DNA of 64,000 bases. Origin: Azospirillum sp. B21 (GTDB lineage: Bacteria; Pseudomonadota; Alphaproteobacteria; Azospirillales; Azospirillaceae). Positions 27,317-36,331 of the stretch are shown here, piece by piece (the first letter of the stretch is position 1; each line of letters starts with the position of its first letter). The stretch spans positions 124,001 through 188,000 of the forward strand of contig NZ_VTTO01000007.1 in NCBI RefSeq assembly GCF_008364825.1, written 5' to 3'. The notes under the pieces were generated by a model. It did not search any database and was not told the origin of the DNA. It saw only the letters and a program-made list of their open reading frames with translations. Both the position numbers and the translations under genes were made by a program.

Positions 27317-29782
27317 TCAAGGGAGGCGGGTCAGGGTGAGGACGAAGGCGGTTCCGCCGGGGCCGCTTTCGGCCACCGACAGCACGCCGCCGAAGTCGCG
27401 GACGATGTTGTACGAGATCGACAGGCCGAGCCCCAACCCCGTCCCCACCGGTTTGGTGGTGAAGAAGGGATCGAAGATCTGCTCGACCGGATCGGCGGCG
27501 ATGCCGGGGCCGCTGTCGCGCACCTCGATGCGGACGGCATCGCCCTCCTCCCCCTCCCCTTTCTCCACGGCCTCGGCACGGATCAGGATGCGGCGGACCG
27601 GCCTGCCGGCCACGGCGTCCAGCGCGTTGCTCAACAGGTTGACCAAAACCTGCTCCAGCCGCACCTCCTCGGCACGGACCCGCAGCGGCGCAGCGGCGTC
27701 GGACAGCTGCAGCTCCACCGCGACCGCCTCCTCGCGCAGGCGGTTGCCGAACAGGGACAAGGCGCCCTGGATCACCGCCTCCAACTCCACCGCGCCCAGA
27801 CGGGCGTCCGGGCGCCGGGCGAAGCGCTTCAGGTGGTTGGTGATGTTCGCCATGCGGGCCGTCAGGTCGGCGATCTTGCCCAAATTGGCGCCCGCCTCCT
27901 CCACCCGGCCCAGCCCGATCAGCTTGCGGCCGTTGTGGGCGTAGGAGCGGATTGCGGCGAGCGGCTGGTTCAGCTCGTGCCCGACGCCGGCCGCCAGCTG
28001 GCCGAGCGCCGCCAGCTTGCCGGCCTGCACCAGCTCCGCCTGGGCTTCTCGCAGCTCCCGTTCGGTGCGCTGGTGCTCGGCGATGGCGCGCTCCAGCCGG
28101 TCGTTGGTGGCCTGCAGGTCGGTGGTGCGCTCCCGCACCGTGCGCTCCAGAAGGTGCTGGGCCTCCAGCCGTTCGGTCATGTCGGTCAGGGTGACGATGA
28201 ATCGCTGCTGCTGGCGCCGCCAAAATGGGCGGACGCCGACCTGCACCGGCACCGCACCGCCGTCCGGACGGCGCCCGGTGGCCAGGATGGACAGGGTGGG
28301 CACGACGCCCTCTGCCCCGGCGGACACCTGGGCGAAGAACGCCGCGACGCGGCCGGCACCCTCGGCATCCAGGCGATCGGCGAGACGCGCAGCGGCGCCC
28401 TCTCCATTGCCTACCCCATCGGGCGGTGCGATCAGCGCGGCGGCGAGCGGGTTGACGAACTCGATCACTCCCTGCGCGTCGGTGATCGCCAGCCCGGCCT
28501 GGGCGTTGTCGATGATCGCCTGCGCATTCGCCTCCTCCACCGCGATGGCGGTATCGCGGAAGACCAGCAGTGCCGCCGCCATGTCCGACAGCTCGTCACG
28601 ACCGCCCAGCGGGATCTCGGCCTTCAGGTCCCCGGCGGCGATGGCGCGGGCCGCATCGCCCAGCCGGGTCAGGCGGGAAATCAGGTTGCGGTTGACGTAG
28701 AGCCACGCCACCAGCACCGCCACCAGCAGGCTGACCACCGCGCTTGCCAGCAGGGCGGAGCGGCCGAACGCGACCGCCTGGGCGGAGCGCGCGGCGGCGG
28801 CGCGGGAATCGCGCTCGACCGCCTGGACCTGCCGGGAGATCAGCCCGTTCAGCCGGGCCACGATGTCGCGGTTCTCGGCCAGCAGGACCTGTCCGCGCGC
28901 GGCGGTTTCAAGCTCCTCGCGGCGCAACTTCGGCACGCTGCCGTCGGCCCCGCGCGCGAGCCCGAGAAGCTGGGCCACCACCTGCCCGAGCGACACGCCG
29001 TCAGGCCAATCGGCCAGCGCCGTGAGGTCCCGCTGCAGACGGTCGGCGGTCTCGTCGAGGAAGCCGGCGTTGTCGTCGAGCATCTCGGGCGTGGCCAGCG
29101 TCGCCGCCCGCGCGATCAGCCCGACCGCAAGGTTGCCGTTGGCACCGATCTGCAGCACCGCTTCGCTTCGCCGGTTTTCCTCCCTCAGGATGCGGACCGC
29201 ATCGGCCGATGCCTTTCCACTTTCGACGGAGGACAGCGCGCTTTGGATGTTGAAGCGGGCGTCGGCGACAAGCGGGTCGATCTCGTCGAGGAAGTCGGCG
29301 TGCAGCCAGCGCAGCCGCTCGATGGCCTCCTGGTTGCGGCGGGCCAGCGCCAACCGCTGGCGCACCGTGCCGTCCAGCTCCGCCAGATTGCGGCCGAGCG
29401 CATCCACCACCGGGCGCAGGCCGGGAACGCCGCCTTCGATGGCGCCGGTCAGCGCCCGCAAGGTGGTCAGGCGGCGGCCCAGCGTGTCGCGGATCGCGTC
29501 CATCTCGGCCTCGGTCCGGCTACCGGCCAGGATGGGGGCGGTGGCGATGATGGCGCCGCCCTCCTCCGCCAGCTTGGCGGCGAGCCCCAGGGCCGGCAGG
29601 TGGCTTTCCGCGAACTCGTCCAGCGTGCCGCCCAGCCGGTCGTAGGACAGCCAGCCGAGCACACAGGCCGCCACCGACAGAACCGCCACCGCGACGAAGG
29701 CGAGGAACAGCCGGGCGCGGATGCCGAAGCGCACCAATTCCCGCCCGCTGCCCGATACGGACGGTTGCGCCAGCGCGCTCAT
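27317..29782 (-). CDS. Sensor histidine kinase, PgtB-like
   Basis: An 821-residue membrane kinase: first helix at about 25-45, a long helical periplasmic domain (about 46-340), second helix near 360, HAMP, PAS-like domain, coiled coil, then HisKA with H602 (G-V-G-H-E-L-N-Q-P-L). The ATPase domain shows N-L-L-S-N-A-L-D-A-V, D-S-G-P-G-I and G-L-G-L-G-L-S-I-S. The open frame extends much further upstream, but the ATG at 29782 overlaps the stop of the binding-protein gene (ATGA) and is the true start. Together with its neighbours it repeats the PgtA-PgtB-PgtC arrangement of the Salmonella phosphoglycerate system. Confidence 0.92.
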   Translation of the reverse strand: MSALAQPSVSGSGRELVRFGIRARLFLAFVAVAVLSVAACVLGWLSYDRLGGTLDEFAESHLPALGLAAKLAEEGGAIIATAPILAGSRTEAEMDAIRDTLGRRLTTLRALTGAIEGGVPGLRPVVDALGRNLAELDGTVRQRLALARRNQEAIERLRWLHADFLDEIDPLVADARFNIQSALSSVESGKASADAVRILREENRRSEAVLQIGANGNLAVGLIARAATLATPEMLDDNAGFLDETADRLQRDLTALADWPDGVSLGQVVAQLLGLARGADGSVPKLRREELETAARGQVLLAENRDIVARLNGLISRQVQAVERDSRAAAARSAQAVAFGRSALLASAVVSLLVAVLVAWLYVNRNLISRLTRLGDAARAIAAGDLKAEIPLGGRDELSDMAAALLVFRDTAIAVEEANAQAIIDNAQAGLAITDAQGVIEFVNPLAAALIAPPDGVGNGEGAAARLADRLDAEGAGRVAAFFAQVSAGAEGVVPTLSILATGRRPDGGAVPVQVGVRPFWRRQQQRFIVTLTDMTERLEAQHLLERTVRERTTDLQATNDRLERAIAEHQRTERELREAQAELVQAGKLAALGQLAAGVGHELNQPLAAIRSYAHNGRKLIGLGRVEEAGANLGKIADLTARMANITNHLKRFARRPDARLGAVELEAVIQGALSLFGNRLREEAVAVELQLSDAAAPLRVRAEEVRLEQVLVNLLSNALDAVAGRPVRRILIRAEAVEKGEGEEGDAVRIEVRDSGPGIAADPVEQIFDPFFTTKPVGTGLGLGLSISYNIVRDFGGVLSVAESGPGGTAFVLTLTRLP

Positions 29783-31173
29783 TGCCAGCCCCCTTCGCCG
29801 GCTGCCACCCGCAGGATCACCAGCGCCCGTTCGGCCGCCGACAGCGCCGCATCGAGCTGTGCCGTGGAGAAGTTCCGCCACTCCGCCGCCAGTTCCTCCT
29901 GCCTTGCCGAGACCCGCATGCCGCGGGCCGGCCGCCGCAACGCCGCGGAGAAAGCGGGATCGACGGCCTCGACAGCGCCGACCGGAACTGCGGTGGCCGC
30001 CGCGCGGGCCGTGCGCAACAGGTCGCGGGCCACCGGATCGGGCGTGGCCGCCAGACGGTTCTCGCCCTCGTGGATCAACTGCCAGACACGGTTGAGCGTC
30101 TTCACGCGGAAGGTGATCAGCTCGTCGAACAGGAGGTTGACCAACTCGTAGCGGCGGCTGGACAAGGCCCGGTCGAAGAGGAAGAGGTCGTCGCCGGTTT
30201 CCCGGGCATAGGGGTTGGGATAGCCGGCGGGCGCGGCGGCGTAGGCGTCGGGACGGACCGGGAGCCGCCCGATGTCCGGCCGCAGCATCAGCGCCTGCCC
30301 GGTGGGCGACAGCAGGAAATCGATGAAGACGCCCGCTCCCGCCGGATTGGGCGCGCTGCGCAACACCGCCACGCTGGCCGGCAGGAACACGCTGTCGGCG
30401 GGATAGGCGAAGCGCAAGTCCTCTCCGTCCGATGCCTGGCCGGCTCCCTGGCCCAGGAAGTCGATCGCCAGCCCGATGCCGAAACGCCCCTTTCCGACGC
30501 CCTCCACCACGCCATAACTGCGCGCCGTCACCGTCGCGATGTTGCCGGCGATTTCCAGCCACATGGCCCACCCCCGCTCCCAGCCATGGAGTTGCAGAAC
30601 GGTTTCCACCATCAGATGCATGGTGCCGGAGCGCGACGGCGCCGTGATGCCGAGATGGCGGACATAGGCGGGCTTGCGCAGATCCTCCCAGCTTCGCGGG
30701 GCGGCGATCCCGTGCCGGTCGAGATAGGACTGGTCCCAGATCAGCCCATAGCCCGACAACGCGAAGCCGAGATAGGTGCCGTCCGGATCGTCGATCGGCT
30801 GGTTGCCGACGGTCGCCGGGGCGCCGGTCGGGCGCGCGGCGACCGGCGCCAGCAGCCCGGCGCCCTTCAACACCTCGAAGGCGTCGGGGGCGGACGCCCA
30901 GAAGAGGTCGACGTCCTCCACCCGGTCCTGCAGCTGGGTGATTGCCGCCGTCGTCTTGGCGTTGATCACCCGGAGGCGCCGGTCGGGATGGGCCTGTTCG
31001 AACGCTTCCCGCACCGGCTCGTAGAAGCCGGCGGGAAAGGACGTCATGACGGTGACCGTTTCCGCCGGTTGCGGCAGCTTGCCCGCCCCTGCCGCCGCCG
31101 AGTCCGGCAGCAGCAGGCAGACGGCCATCAGCGCCGGCACCCACCGCCCACCGCTGCGCGAATTCCGTTTCAT
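29779..31173 (-). CDS. Periplasmic binding protein for signalling, PgtC-like
   Basis: A 464-residue secreted protein with signal peptide. It shares D-L-F-W-A-S-A-P-D-A-F-E-V-L-K-G-A-G-L-L, I-T-A-P-S-R-S-G-T and D-F-L-L-S-P-T-G-Q-A with the transport binding protein at 24277-25632. The start at 31173 is preferred (GGAAG 7 nt upstream) over GTG 31200. In the phosphoglycerate system PgtC acts with PgtB in signal detection, and the ATGA overlap with the kinase gene argues for the same role. First gene of the regulatory trio. Confidence 0.87.
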   Translation of the reverse strand: MKRNSRSGGRWVPALMAVCLLLPDSAAAGAGKLPQPAETVTVMTSFPAGFYEPVREAFEQAHPDRRLRVINAKTTAAITQLQDRVEDVDLFWASAPDAFEVLKGAGLLAPVAARPTGAPATVGNQPIDDPDGTYLGFALSGYGLIWDQSYLDRHGIAAPRSWEDLRKPAYVRHLGITAPSRSGTMHLMVETVLQLHGWERGWAMWLEIAGNIATVTARSYGVVEGVGKGRFGIGLAIDFLGQGAGQASDGEDLRFAYPADSVFLPASVAVLRSAPNPAGAGVFIDFLLSPTGQALMLRPDIGRLPVRPDAYAAAPAGYPNPYARETGDDLFLFDRALSSRRYELVNLLFDELITFRVKTLNRVWQLIHEGENRLAATPDPVARDLLRTARAAATAVPVGAVEAVDPAFSAALRRPARGMRVSARQEELAAEWRNFSTAQLDAALSAAERALVILRVAAGEGGWQ

Positions 31174-31418
31174 GCCGCTTCCATCATCACCCGCCTTCAC
31201 GCCACCCTATACCCCGCTCCGGCGACCGGTCGGTTCCCGATCCGGCGGACAGCTTGCACGGGACCGGACCCTTTTGATAGCCGCCACGGCATCGGTCTTC
31301 CCAGCCCCAGCGTGTTGCGCGCTACGCACAGCCCTGACCTGTGAAAACGTCAATCAAACTTGACGTTGTCCGCAATTCATTCGTACACGTCGCATCACAA
31401 GACTGTGAGAGGGAAGAA

Positions 31419-32966
31419 ATGTCGGGTAAAGGGAAAATTTCGCTCAAGCAGGTGCTTATTTTCGGCGCCTGCATGACCTTGCCGATGCAGGCCGGCGCGG
31501 CCTCGCCGTCCACGGATACGCTCGCGGCGAAGCACTCGTCTGCGAATTACAAGGAATTCGTCGAGCTTCTGGCGCTTCCCAACGACGCTGTTGTTCCCGC
31601 TGACATTCAGAAGAACGTCGCTTGGCTGGAGCAGGCGTTCCAGAAGCGGGGCTTCCAGACGCGCCAGCTGCCGAACGACGGCAAGCCGATGCTGTATGCG
31701 GAACTGCCCGGCGCCGATCCCGCCAAGAAGACCATCCTGTTCTACGCGCATCTGGACGGCCAGTCGGTCACGCCGCAGCAGTGGAAGCAGAAAAGCCCCT
31801 GGGACGCGACGCTGAAGCAGAAGACCGACAAGGGCGAGTGGGAAACGATCCCGCTGGAGAAGCTCTACGGCGAGCAGGTCGATCCGGACTGGCGGTTGTT
31901 CGCGCGCTCGTCGTCGGACGACAAGGGGCCGATCATGATGCTGCTGACGGCCATCGACGCCCTGAAAGGCACGGGCAAGACGCCCAGCGTCAACGTCAAG
32001 GTCATCCTGGATTCCGAAGAGGAAAAAGGATCGCCGACCCTGGGCGAGGTCATCCGGCAGAACGCCGACCTGCTGAAGAGCGACGCGCTGCTGGTGCTGG
32101 ACGGCCCCATGCACCAGAGCAACAGGCCGACGCTGGTCTTCGGCAACCGCGGCATCGCCCAGGCGACCCTGACCGTCTTCGGTGCCAAGCAGGGCCTGCA
32201 CAGCGGCCATTTCGGCAACTACGCGGCCAACCCGGCGATGCGGCTGGCGCAGCTGCTGGCGTCCATGAAGGACGAAACCGGGCGCGTGACCATTCCCGGC
32301 TACTACGACTCCGTGAAGATCGACGCCGCCGCGGAGAAGATCATGGCCGCCGTCCCCGACGACGAGGCCGCGCTGCGCAAGCGCCTGGGCATCGCCGAGG
32401 CCGAGAAGGTCGGCAAGAACTACCAGGAGGCGCTGCAGTACCCGTCGCTCAACATCCGCGGCATCGCCGCCGCCGACGTGGGCGCCAAGGCCCGCACGAT
32501 CATCCCGGAAGCCGCCGTGGCCGAACTCGACCTGCGCACGGTTCCGGAAACCCCGCCGGAACAGCTGATCGGCATGCTGAAGAAGCACATCGAGGCGCAG
32601 GGCTATCATCTGGTCCAGGGCACCCCGACGGACGAGGAGCGGGCGAAGCACGACAAGCTCGCCTCCCTGGATTCGGAGAAGGTCTCCGCCTCCAGCTCCG
32701 CGGCGCGGACCGATATGCAATCGCCGGTCGGCGAGTGGCTGTACCGCTCCTACAAGGCGACCTACGGCGAAGAGCCGGTGCGCATCCGCATGATGGGCGG
32801 CACGGTGCCCACCGGTTCGGCGGTCGAGGCGCTGAAGGTGCCCTTCGTCATCGTGCCCCTGGTGAATGCCGACAACAACCAACACAGCTTCGACGAAAAC
32901 CTGCGCATCGGCAATTTCGTATCGGGCGTGAAGGGGCTGATCGGAGTTCTCCAGCAGCCGTTCTGA
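31419..32966 (+). CDS. M20-family metallopeptidase, secreted
   Basis: A 515-residue zinc peptidase/amidohydrolase of the M20/M25/M40 family. A signal peptide ends near M-Q-A-G-A-A. Metal and catalytic motifs are Y-A-H-L-D-G-Q, S-S-D-D-K-G-P, D-S-E-E-E-K-G-S and a final Q-H-S-F-D-E-N; the dimer/lid domain has H-S-G-H-F-G-N. The ATG at 31419 follows GAGAGGGAAG. A start at 31341 would put the signal peptide inside the protein. It probably cleaves dipeptides or acylated amino acids in the periplasm. Transcribed alone. Confidence 0.9.
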   Translation: MSGKGKISLKQVLIFGACMTLPMQAGAASPSTDTLAAKHSSANYKEFVELLALPNDAVVPADIQKNVAWLEQAFQKRGFQTRQLPNDGKPMLYAELPGADPAKKTILFYAHLDGQSVTPQQWKQKSPWDATLKQKTDKGEWETIPLEKLYGEQVDPDWRLFARSSSDDKGPIMMLLTAIDALKGTGKTPSVNVKVILDSEEEKGSPTLGEVIRQNADLLKSDALLVLDGPMHQSNRPTLVFGNRGIAQATLTVFGAKQGLHSGHFGNYAANPAMRLAQLLASMKDETGRVTIPGYYDSVKIDAAAEKIMAAVPDDEAALRKRLGIAEAEKVGKNYQEALQYPSLNIRGIAAADVGAKARTIIPEAAVAELDLRTVPETPPEQLIGMLKKHIEAQGYHLVQGTPTDEERAKHDKLASLDSEKVSASSSAARTDMQSPVGEWLYRSYKATYGEEPVRIRMMGGTVPTGSAVEALKVPFVIVPLVNADNNQHSFDENLRIGNFVSGVKGLIGVLQQPF

Positions 32967-33012
32967 GGCTGGACCGGCGCCGGTTCCGGTGACGGCGGGC
33001 GGGTGCGGGGGC

Positions 33013-33786
33013 TCAGAGACCGCCCATCACCAGCCCGCCATCCACCGTCAGCGTCTGGCCGGTCACGAAGCGGCTCCAGTCGGAGGCGAGGAACAGCACC
33101 GGCCCGGCGACATCCTTCGGCGCCGCGATGCGGCCCAGCGGCGTCAGGGCGGTGATGCGGTCCTTCACCGGTTCCGGGGTCGACCGGCTGGCATCGGTGG
33201 GATAGACCAGACCCGGCGCCACGCAGTTGACGCGGATGCCGAACGGTCCCAGTTCCGCCGCCAGGGTGCGGCTGAAGCCGATCAACGCCGCCTTGGCGGT
33301 GGTGTAGTCGTGGTAGGGCACGGTCGGCCGCGCCACGAGGTCGGTTGCCATGTTGACGATGCTGCCCCCGCCCCGGCGCCGCAGTGCCGGCAGCACCGCC
33401 CGGCAGACGGCGTGGGTGCTTTTCAGCGCCCCGTCGATCTGGGTCTGGTAATCGTCCCACTCGGTTTCCCAGAACAGCCGCCGCCGGTCGGGGTCGAAGA
33501 CATAGGGCGCGAAGGCGTTGTTGACGACGACGTCCAACCCGCCGAACTCCGCCACCACCGTCTCCACCATCCCGGCGACCGCCGCCGCGTCGGTCACGTC
33601 GGCGCGCAGCGGCAGCCCGTCGCCGCCCAGCGCCCGGCACTTCGCCGCCACCGCTTCCGCCGCCTGCTGGTTGCGCAGGTAGTTGACCACCACCATGGCC
33701 CCTTCGGCGGCGAAGGCGCGGGCGATGGCGGCGCCGATGCCGCGCCCGGCGCCGGTGACGAGGATGGCCTTGCCCTGGAAATCCAT
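33013..33786 (-). CDS. Short-chain dehydrogenase/reductase in the TPP-riboswitch operon
   Basis: A 257-residue SDR with the nucleotide-binding G-A-G-R-G-I-G motif near residues 12-18, a V-V-N-N-A segment, catalytic Y-T-T-A-K, and a C-terminal V-D-G-G-L. At the position of the usual catalytic serine, 13 residues before the tyrosine, there is a threonine (M-A-T-D), which is unusual. It is the last gene of the operon, 10 bases after the binding-protein gene. In context it could reduce an aldehyde to an alcohol, or work the other way; the specific substrate is unknown. Confidence 0.85.
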   Translation of the reverse strand: MDFQGKAILVTGAGRGIGAAIARAFAAEGAMVVVNYLRNQQAAEAVAAKCRALGGDGLPLRADVTDAAAVAGMVETVVAEFGGLDVVVNNAFAPYVFDPDRRRLFWETEWDDYQTQIDGALKSTHAVCRAVLPALRRRGGGSIVNMATDLVARPTVPYHDYTTAKAALIGFSRTLAAELGPFGIRVNCVAPGLVYPTDASRSTPEPVKDRITALTPLGRIAAPKDVAGPVLFLASDWSRFVTGQTLTVDGGLVMGGL

Positions 33787-33796
33787 GACGGTCCCG

Positions 33797-34795
33797 TTAC
33801 TGCTTGGGTGGGATCAGGTCGGTGCGCACCACCGCACCCATGTCGAGCGGGCGGGCGATCAGCCCCAGCTGGTGAAAGGTGTCGGCGCCCTTCTGCATCA
33901 CGCCGGGATCGAAGGCGCCCAGCCCCTCACGCTCCGTCGTCTCCGAGACGCTGGAGGCGTTGCGCAGCTTGATGATGCCCAGGTTGACCGCCTCGTCCGA
34001 CCCGTTGATGGCGCGGGTGACGGCGATGCGGGCCGCTTCCTCCGGATTGGCGATCATCCAGGCGGCGCTGTCGCGATAGGCGGCGAGGAAGCGGGTGAGC
34101 AGCGGCTTCTTGTTGCGGTAGGTCTCCTCGGTCACGACGAAGATGTCGCTCGGCAGGTTCAGGCTGTCGCGCACCTCGATCACAGTCACCTCGGGCAGCC
34201 CCTTCAGCCGCGCGACGTAGAGGCCGGTGTCGGTCGCCGCCGTGGCGTCCACTTGCCCCTGGATCACCGGGGCGAAGTTCAAGAGCCCGGTGACCTCGAT
34301 GGTCACGTCCTTCTCGCTCAAGCCGACCTGATGCAGCAGGACGGCCAGATTCTGGCGGGTGCCGCTCGACAGGCTGTAGACGCCGACGCGCTTGCCCTTC
34401 AGGTCGGCGGGCTTGACGATACCGTTGGCCTTGGGCGACACCACGTTGAAGACGTTCTGCGGGTAGATGTTGTAGATGGCGACCAGCTTCTCGCCCTTGT
34501 CCAGCGCCAGATAGAGGGCAGCAGGATCGGTGAAGGCGATGTCAGCCTTGCCCGTCAGCATGGTCTGGATCGCCGACCCGCCGCCGGTGCCGGGCACATA
34601 GTCGAGCGCGATGCCCTTGGCCTTGAAGAAGCCCTTGTCGGGTTCGGCCAGCAGGTTGGTGATCTCGCTGATCGGCTGGCTCCAGCCCGCCACCGTCACC
34701 TTGTCCAAAGCCTGGGCGAAAGCGCCGGACATGCCGCCCAGCAGCAGCGCCCCGACAAGGGCGGTCGCTCCCGCCGCACGAGAATACAGACCCAT
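33797..34795 (-). CDS. ABC transporter binding protein, NMT1/THI5-type (ThiY-like)
   Basis: A 332-residue secreted protein; the signal peptide ends at G-A-F-A before Q-A-L-D-K. It belongs to the NMT1/THI5-TauA type: V-A-G-W-S-Q-P, L-T-G-K-A-D-I-A-F-T-D-P and L-K-G-K-R-V-G-V-Y are its core blocks. Relatives bind thiamin pyrimidine precursors (ThiY) or sulfonates and nitrate. The TPP riboswitch upstream favours a thiamin-related ligand. Confidence 0.87.
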   Translation of the reverse strand: MGLYSRAAGATALVGALLLGGMSGAFAQALDKVTVAGWSQPISEITNLLAEPDKGFFKAKGIALDYVPGTGGGSAIQTMLTGKADIAFTDPAALYLALDKGEKLVAIYNIYPQNVFNVVSPKANGIVKPADLKGKRVGVYSLSSGTRQNLAVLLHQVGLSEKDVTIEVTGLLNFAPVIQGQVDATAATDTGLYVARLKGLPEVTVIEVRDSLNLPSDIFVVTEETYRNKKPLLTRFLAAYRDSAAWMIANPEEAARIAVTRAINGSDEAVNLGIIKLRNASSVSETTEREGLGAFDPGVMQKGADTFHQLGLIARPLDMGAVVRTDLIPPKQ

Positions 34796-34802
34796 TTCCC
34801 TG

Positions 34803-35552
34803 CTATCCTTTCGCCTGTCGAGACAACAGCCACCGCTCGATCAGCAGCGTGGCCTGATACACCAGCATGCCCAGCGCGGTGATGACCGCGAACAGAGCGA
34901 ACATCAGCGGGGTGTCCATCATCCCCTGCGCCGCGATGATCGAGGCGCCCAGCCCCTGGCGCCCGCCGATGAACTCCCCCACCACGGCACCAACCAGTGC
35001 CAGCACCACCGCCACCCGCAGCCCGGCCAGGATCACCGGCAGGCCCGAAGGGATCTTCAGCCGCGTCAGGGTGCGCCAGCGCCCGGCGCGCAGCATGCGG
35101 AACAGCTCCCGCTTGGCCGGATCGACGCGGTCGAGGCCCGTCAGCGTGTTCTCCAGCAGCGGGAAGAAGCAGATCAGCGCGGTGATGGCGACGGTGGAGG
35201 TCATGCCGAAGCCGAACCACAGGATGAACAGCGGCGCCAGCGCCAGCTTCGGCACCACCTGGCTGGCGATGACGTAGGGGTAGAGCAGGCGGCGCAGTCC
35301 CGCGACCTCCGCCAGCGCCACCCCGGCGACGAAGCCGACGAGACAGCCGATACCGAGCCCCAGCGCCATCTCCGCCGCGGTCACCGCCAGATGCGGCAGA
35401 AGCCGCCCGCTCGCCAGACCGCTCCACAGCGCCGCCCCCACGGCGGAGGGCGGCGGCAGCACCAGCGCCGGAATCCCCGACCAGCGGCAATAGCCCTCCC
35501 ACCCCGCCAGGAGCAGCAGCGGCAGCAGGATCGCGGCGATGCGGGTCGTCAT
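34803..35552 (-). CDS. ABC transporter permease, TauC/ThiX-like
   Basis: A 249-residue inner-membrane permease with about six helices and an EAA-type loop (K-I-P-S-G-L-P-V-I-L-A-G-L-R). Its ATG overlaps the ATPase stop codon (ATGA) at 35549-35552. With the neighbouring ATPase and binding protein it forms a complete importer of the ThiXYZ kind. Confidence 0.9.
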   Translation of the reverse strand: MTTRIAAILLPLLLLAGWEGYCRWSGIPALVLPPPSAVGAALWSGLASGRLLPHLAVTAAEMALGLGIGCLVGFVAGVALAEVAGLRRLLYPYVIASQVVPKLALAPLFILWFGFGMTSTVAITALICFFPLLENTLTGLDRVDPAKRELFRMLRAGRWRTLTRLKIPSGLPVILAGLRVAVVLALVGAVVGEFIGGRQGLGASIIAAQGMMDTPLMFALFAVITALGMLVYQATLLIERWLLSRQAKG

Positions 35553-36331
35553 TCCGCCGCCTCCGCCCGCCGCAACCCGGTCGCGCCGTCCATGGCATGG
35601 CGAAGCTCACGGCACAGCGCGTTGAATCGCGGGTCGTAGCGCAAATCGCGCGGGCGCGGGCGCGGCAGGTCGATGGAAAGGCTGTGGCGAAGCTGCCCAT
35701 CCGCCATCACCGCCACGCGATCGCCCAGATAGACCGCCTCGGCGATGTCGTGGGTGACGAACAGCGCGGTGGTGCCACGCTGCGCACACAGCCGCAGCAG
35801 ATCCTCCTGCAACTCCTCGCGCGTCAGGGCGTCCAGCGCGGCGAAGGGCTCGTCGAGCAGGAGCAGCGCCGGATCGGCGATCAGCGCGCGGGCCAGCGCC
35901 ACCCGGCTCTGCTGGCCGCCCGACAGCGCCCTCGGTCCGCGGTCCGCCAACCCCGCCAGCCCGACCAGTTCCAGCAGGTCGAGCGCGCGGGCGCGGTCGT
36001 CGGCGGTGGCGCGGCGGTGCAGCGTCACCGGCAGCAGCACATTGTCGAGCACCGTCAGCCATTCCAGCAGCGTCGGCGCCTGGAAGACGAAACCCACCGC
36101 ATCGCCCGGCCCGCACACCGCCGCGCCGTCCAGCCGCACCCGCCCGGTGGCGGGGGTGAACAGCCCGGCGGCCAGCTTCAGCAGCGTGGTCTTGCCGCAG
36201 CCGCTGCGCCCCAGCAGGCAGTGGATGGCGCCGCGGCCGACCGCCCAGTCGACACCGTCGACGATGGCGGCACCGCTGTAATCGAAGCGCACGTTCTCGA
36301 AAGACAGGAAGGCCGGCGGGTCAGTCGGCAT
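35549..36331 (-). CDS. ABC transporter ATP-binding protein, TauB/ThiZ-like
   Basis: A 260-residue ATPase with Walker A G-R-S-G-C-G-K-T-T, signature A-L-S-G-G-Q-Q-S-R, Walker B L-L-L-L-D-E-P and H-loop V-T-H-D. It begins within the last codons of the LuxC-like gene, so translation is coupled. Confidence 0.92.
   Translation of the reverse strand: MPTDPPAFLSFENVRFDYSGAAIVDGVDWAVGRGAIHCLLGRSGCGKTTLLKLAAGLFTPATGRVRLDGAAVCGPGDAVGFVFQAPTLLEWLTVLDNVLLPVTLHRRATADDRARALDLLELVGLAGLADRGPRALSGGQQSRVALARALIADPALLLLDEPFAALDALTREELQEDLLRLCAQRGTTALFVTHDIAEAVYLGDRVAVMADGQLRHSLSIDLPRPRPRDLRYDPRFNALCRELRHAMDGATGLRRAEAAE

Noticed and set aside
25982..30151. A 1389-codon open frame on the plus strand
   Set aside because: It lies antisense to three well-supported genes (NtrC-type regulator, kinase, PgtC-like protein), has biased His/Gln/Arg-rich composition typical of antisense frames in GC-rich DNA, and shows no domain.
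27317..31144. A single 1275-residue kinase fusion
   Set aside because: The upstream part is antisense-phase sequence inside the PgtC-like gene; the ATG at 29782 overlaps that gene's stop and starts a normal kinase N-terminus.
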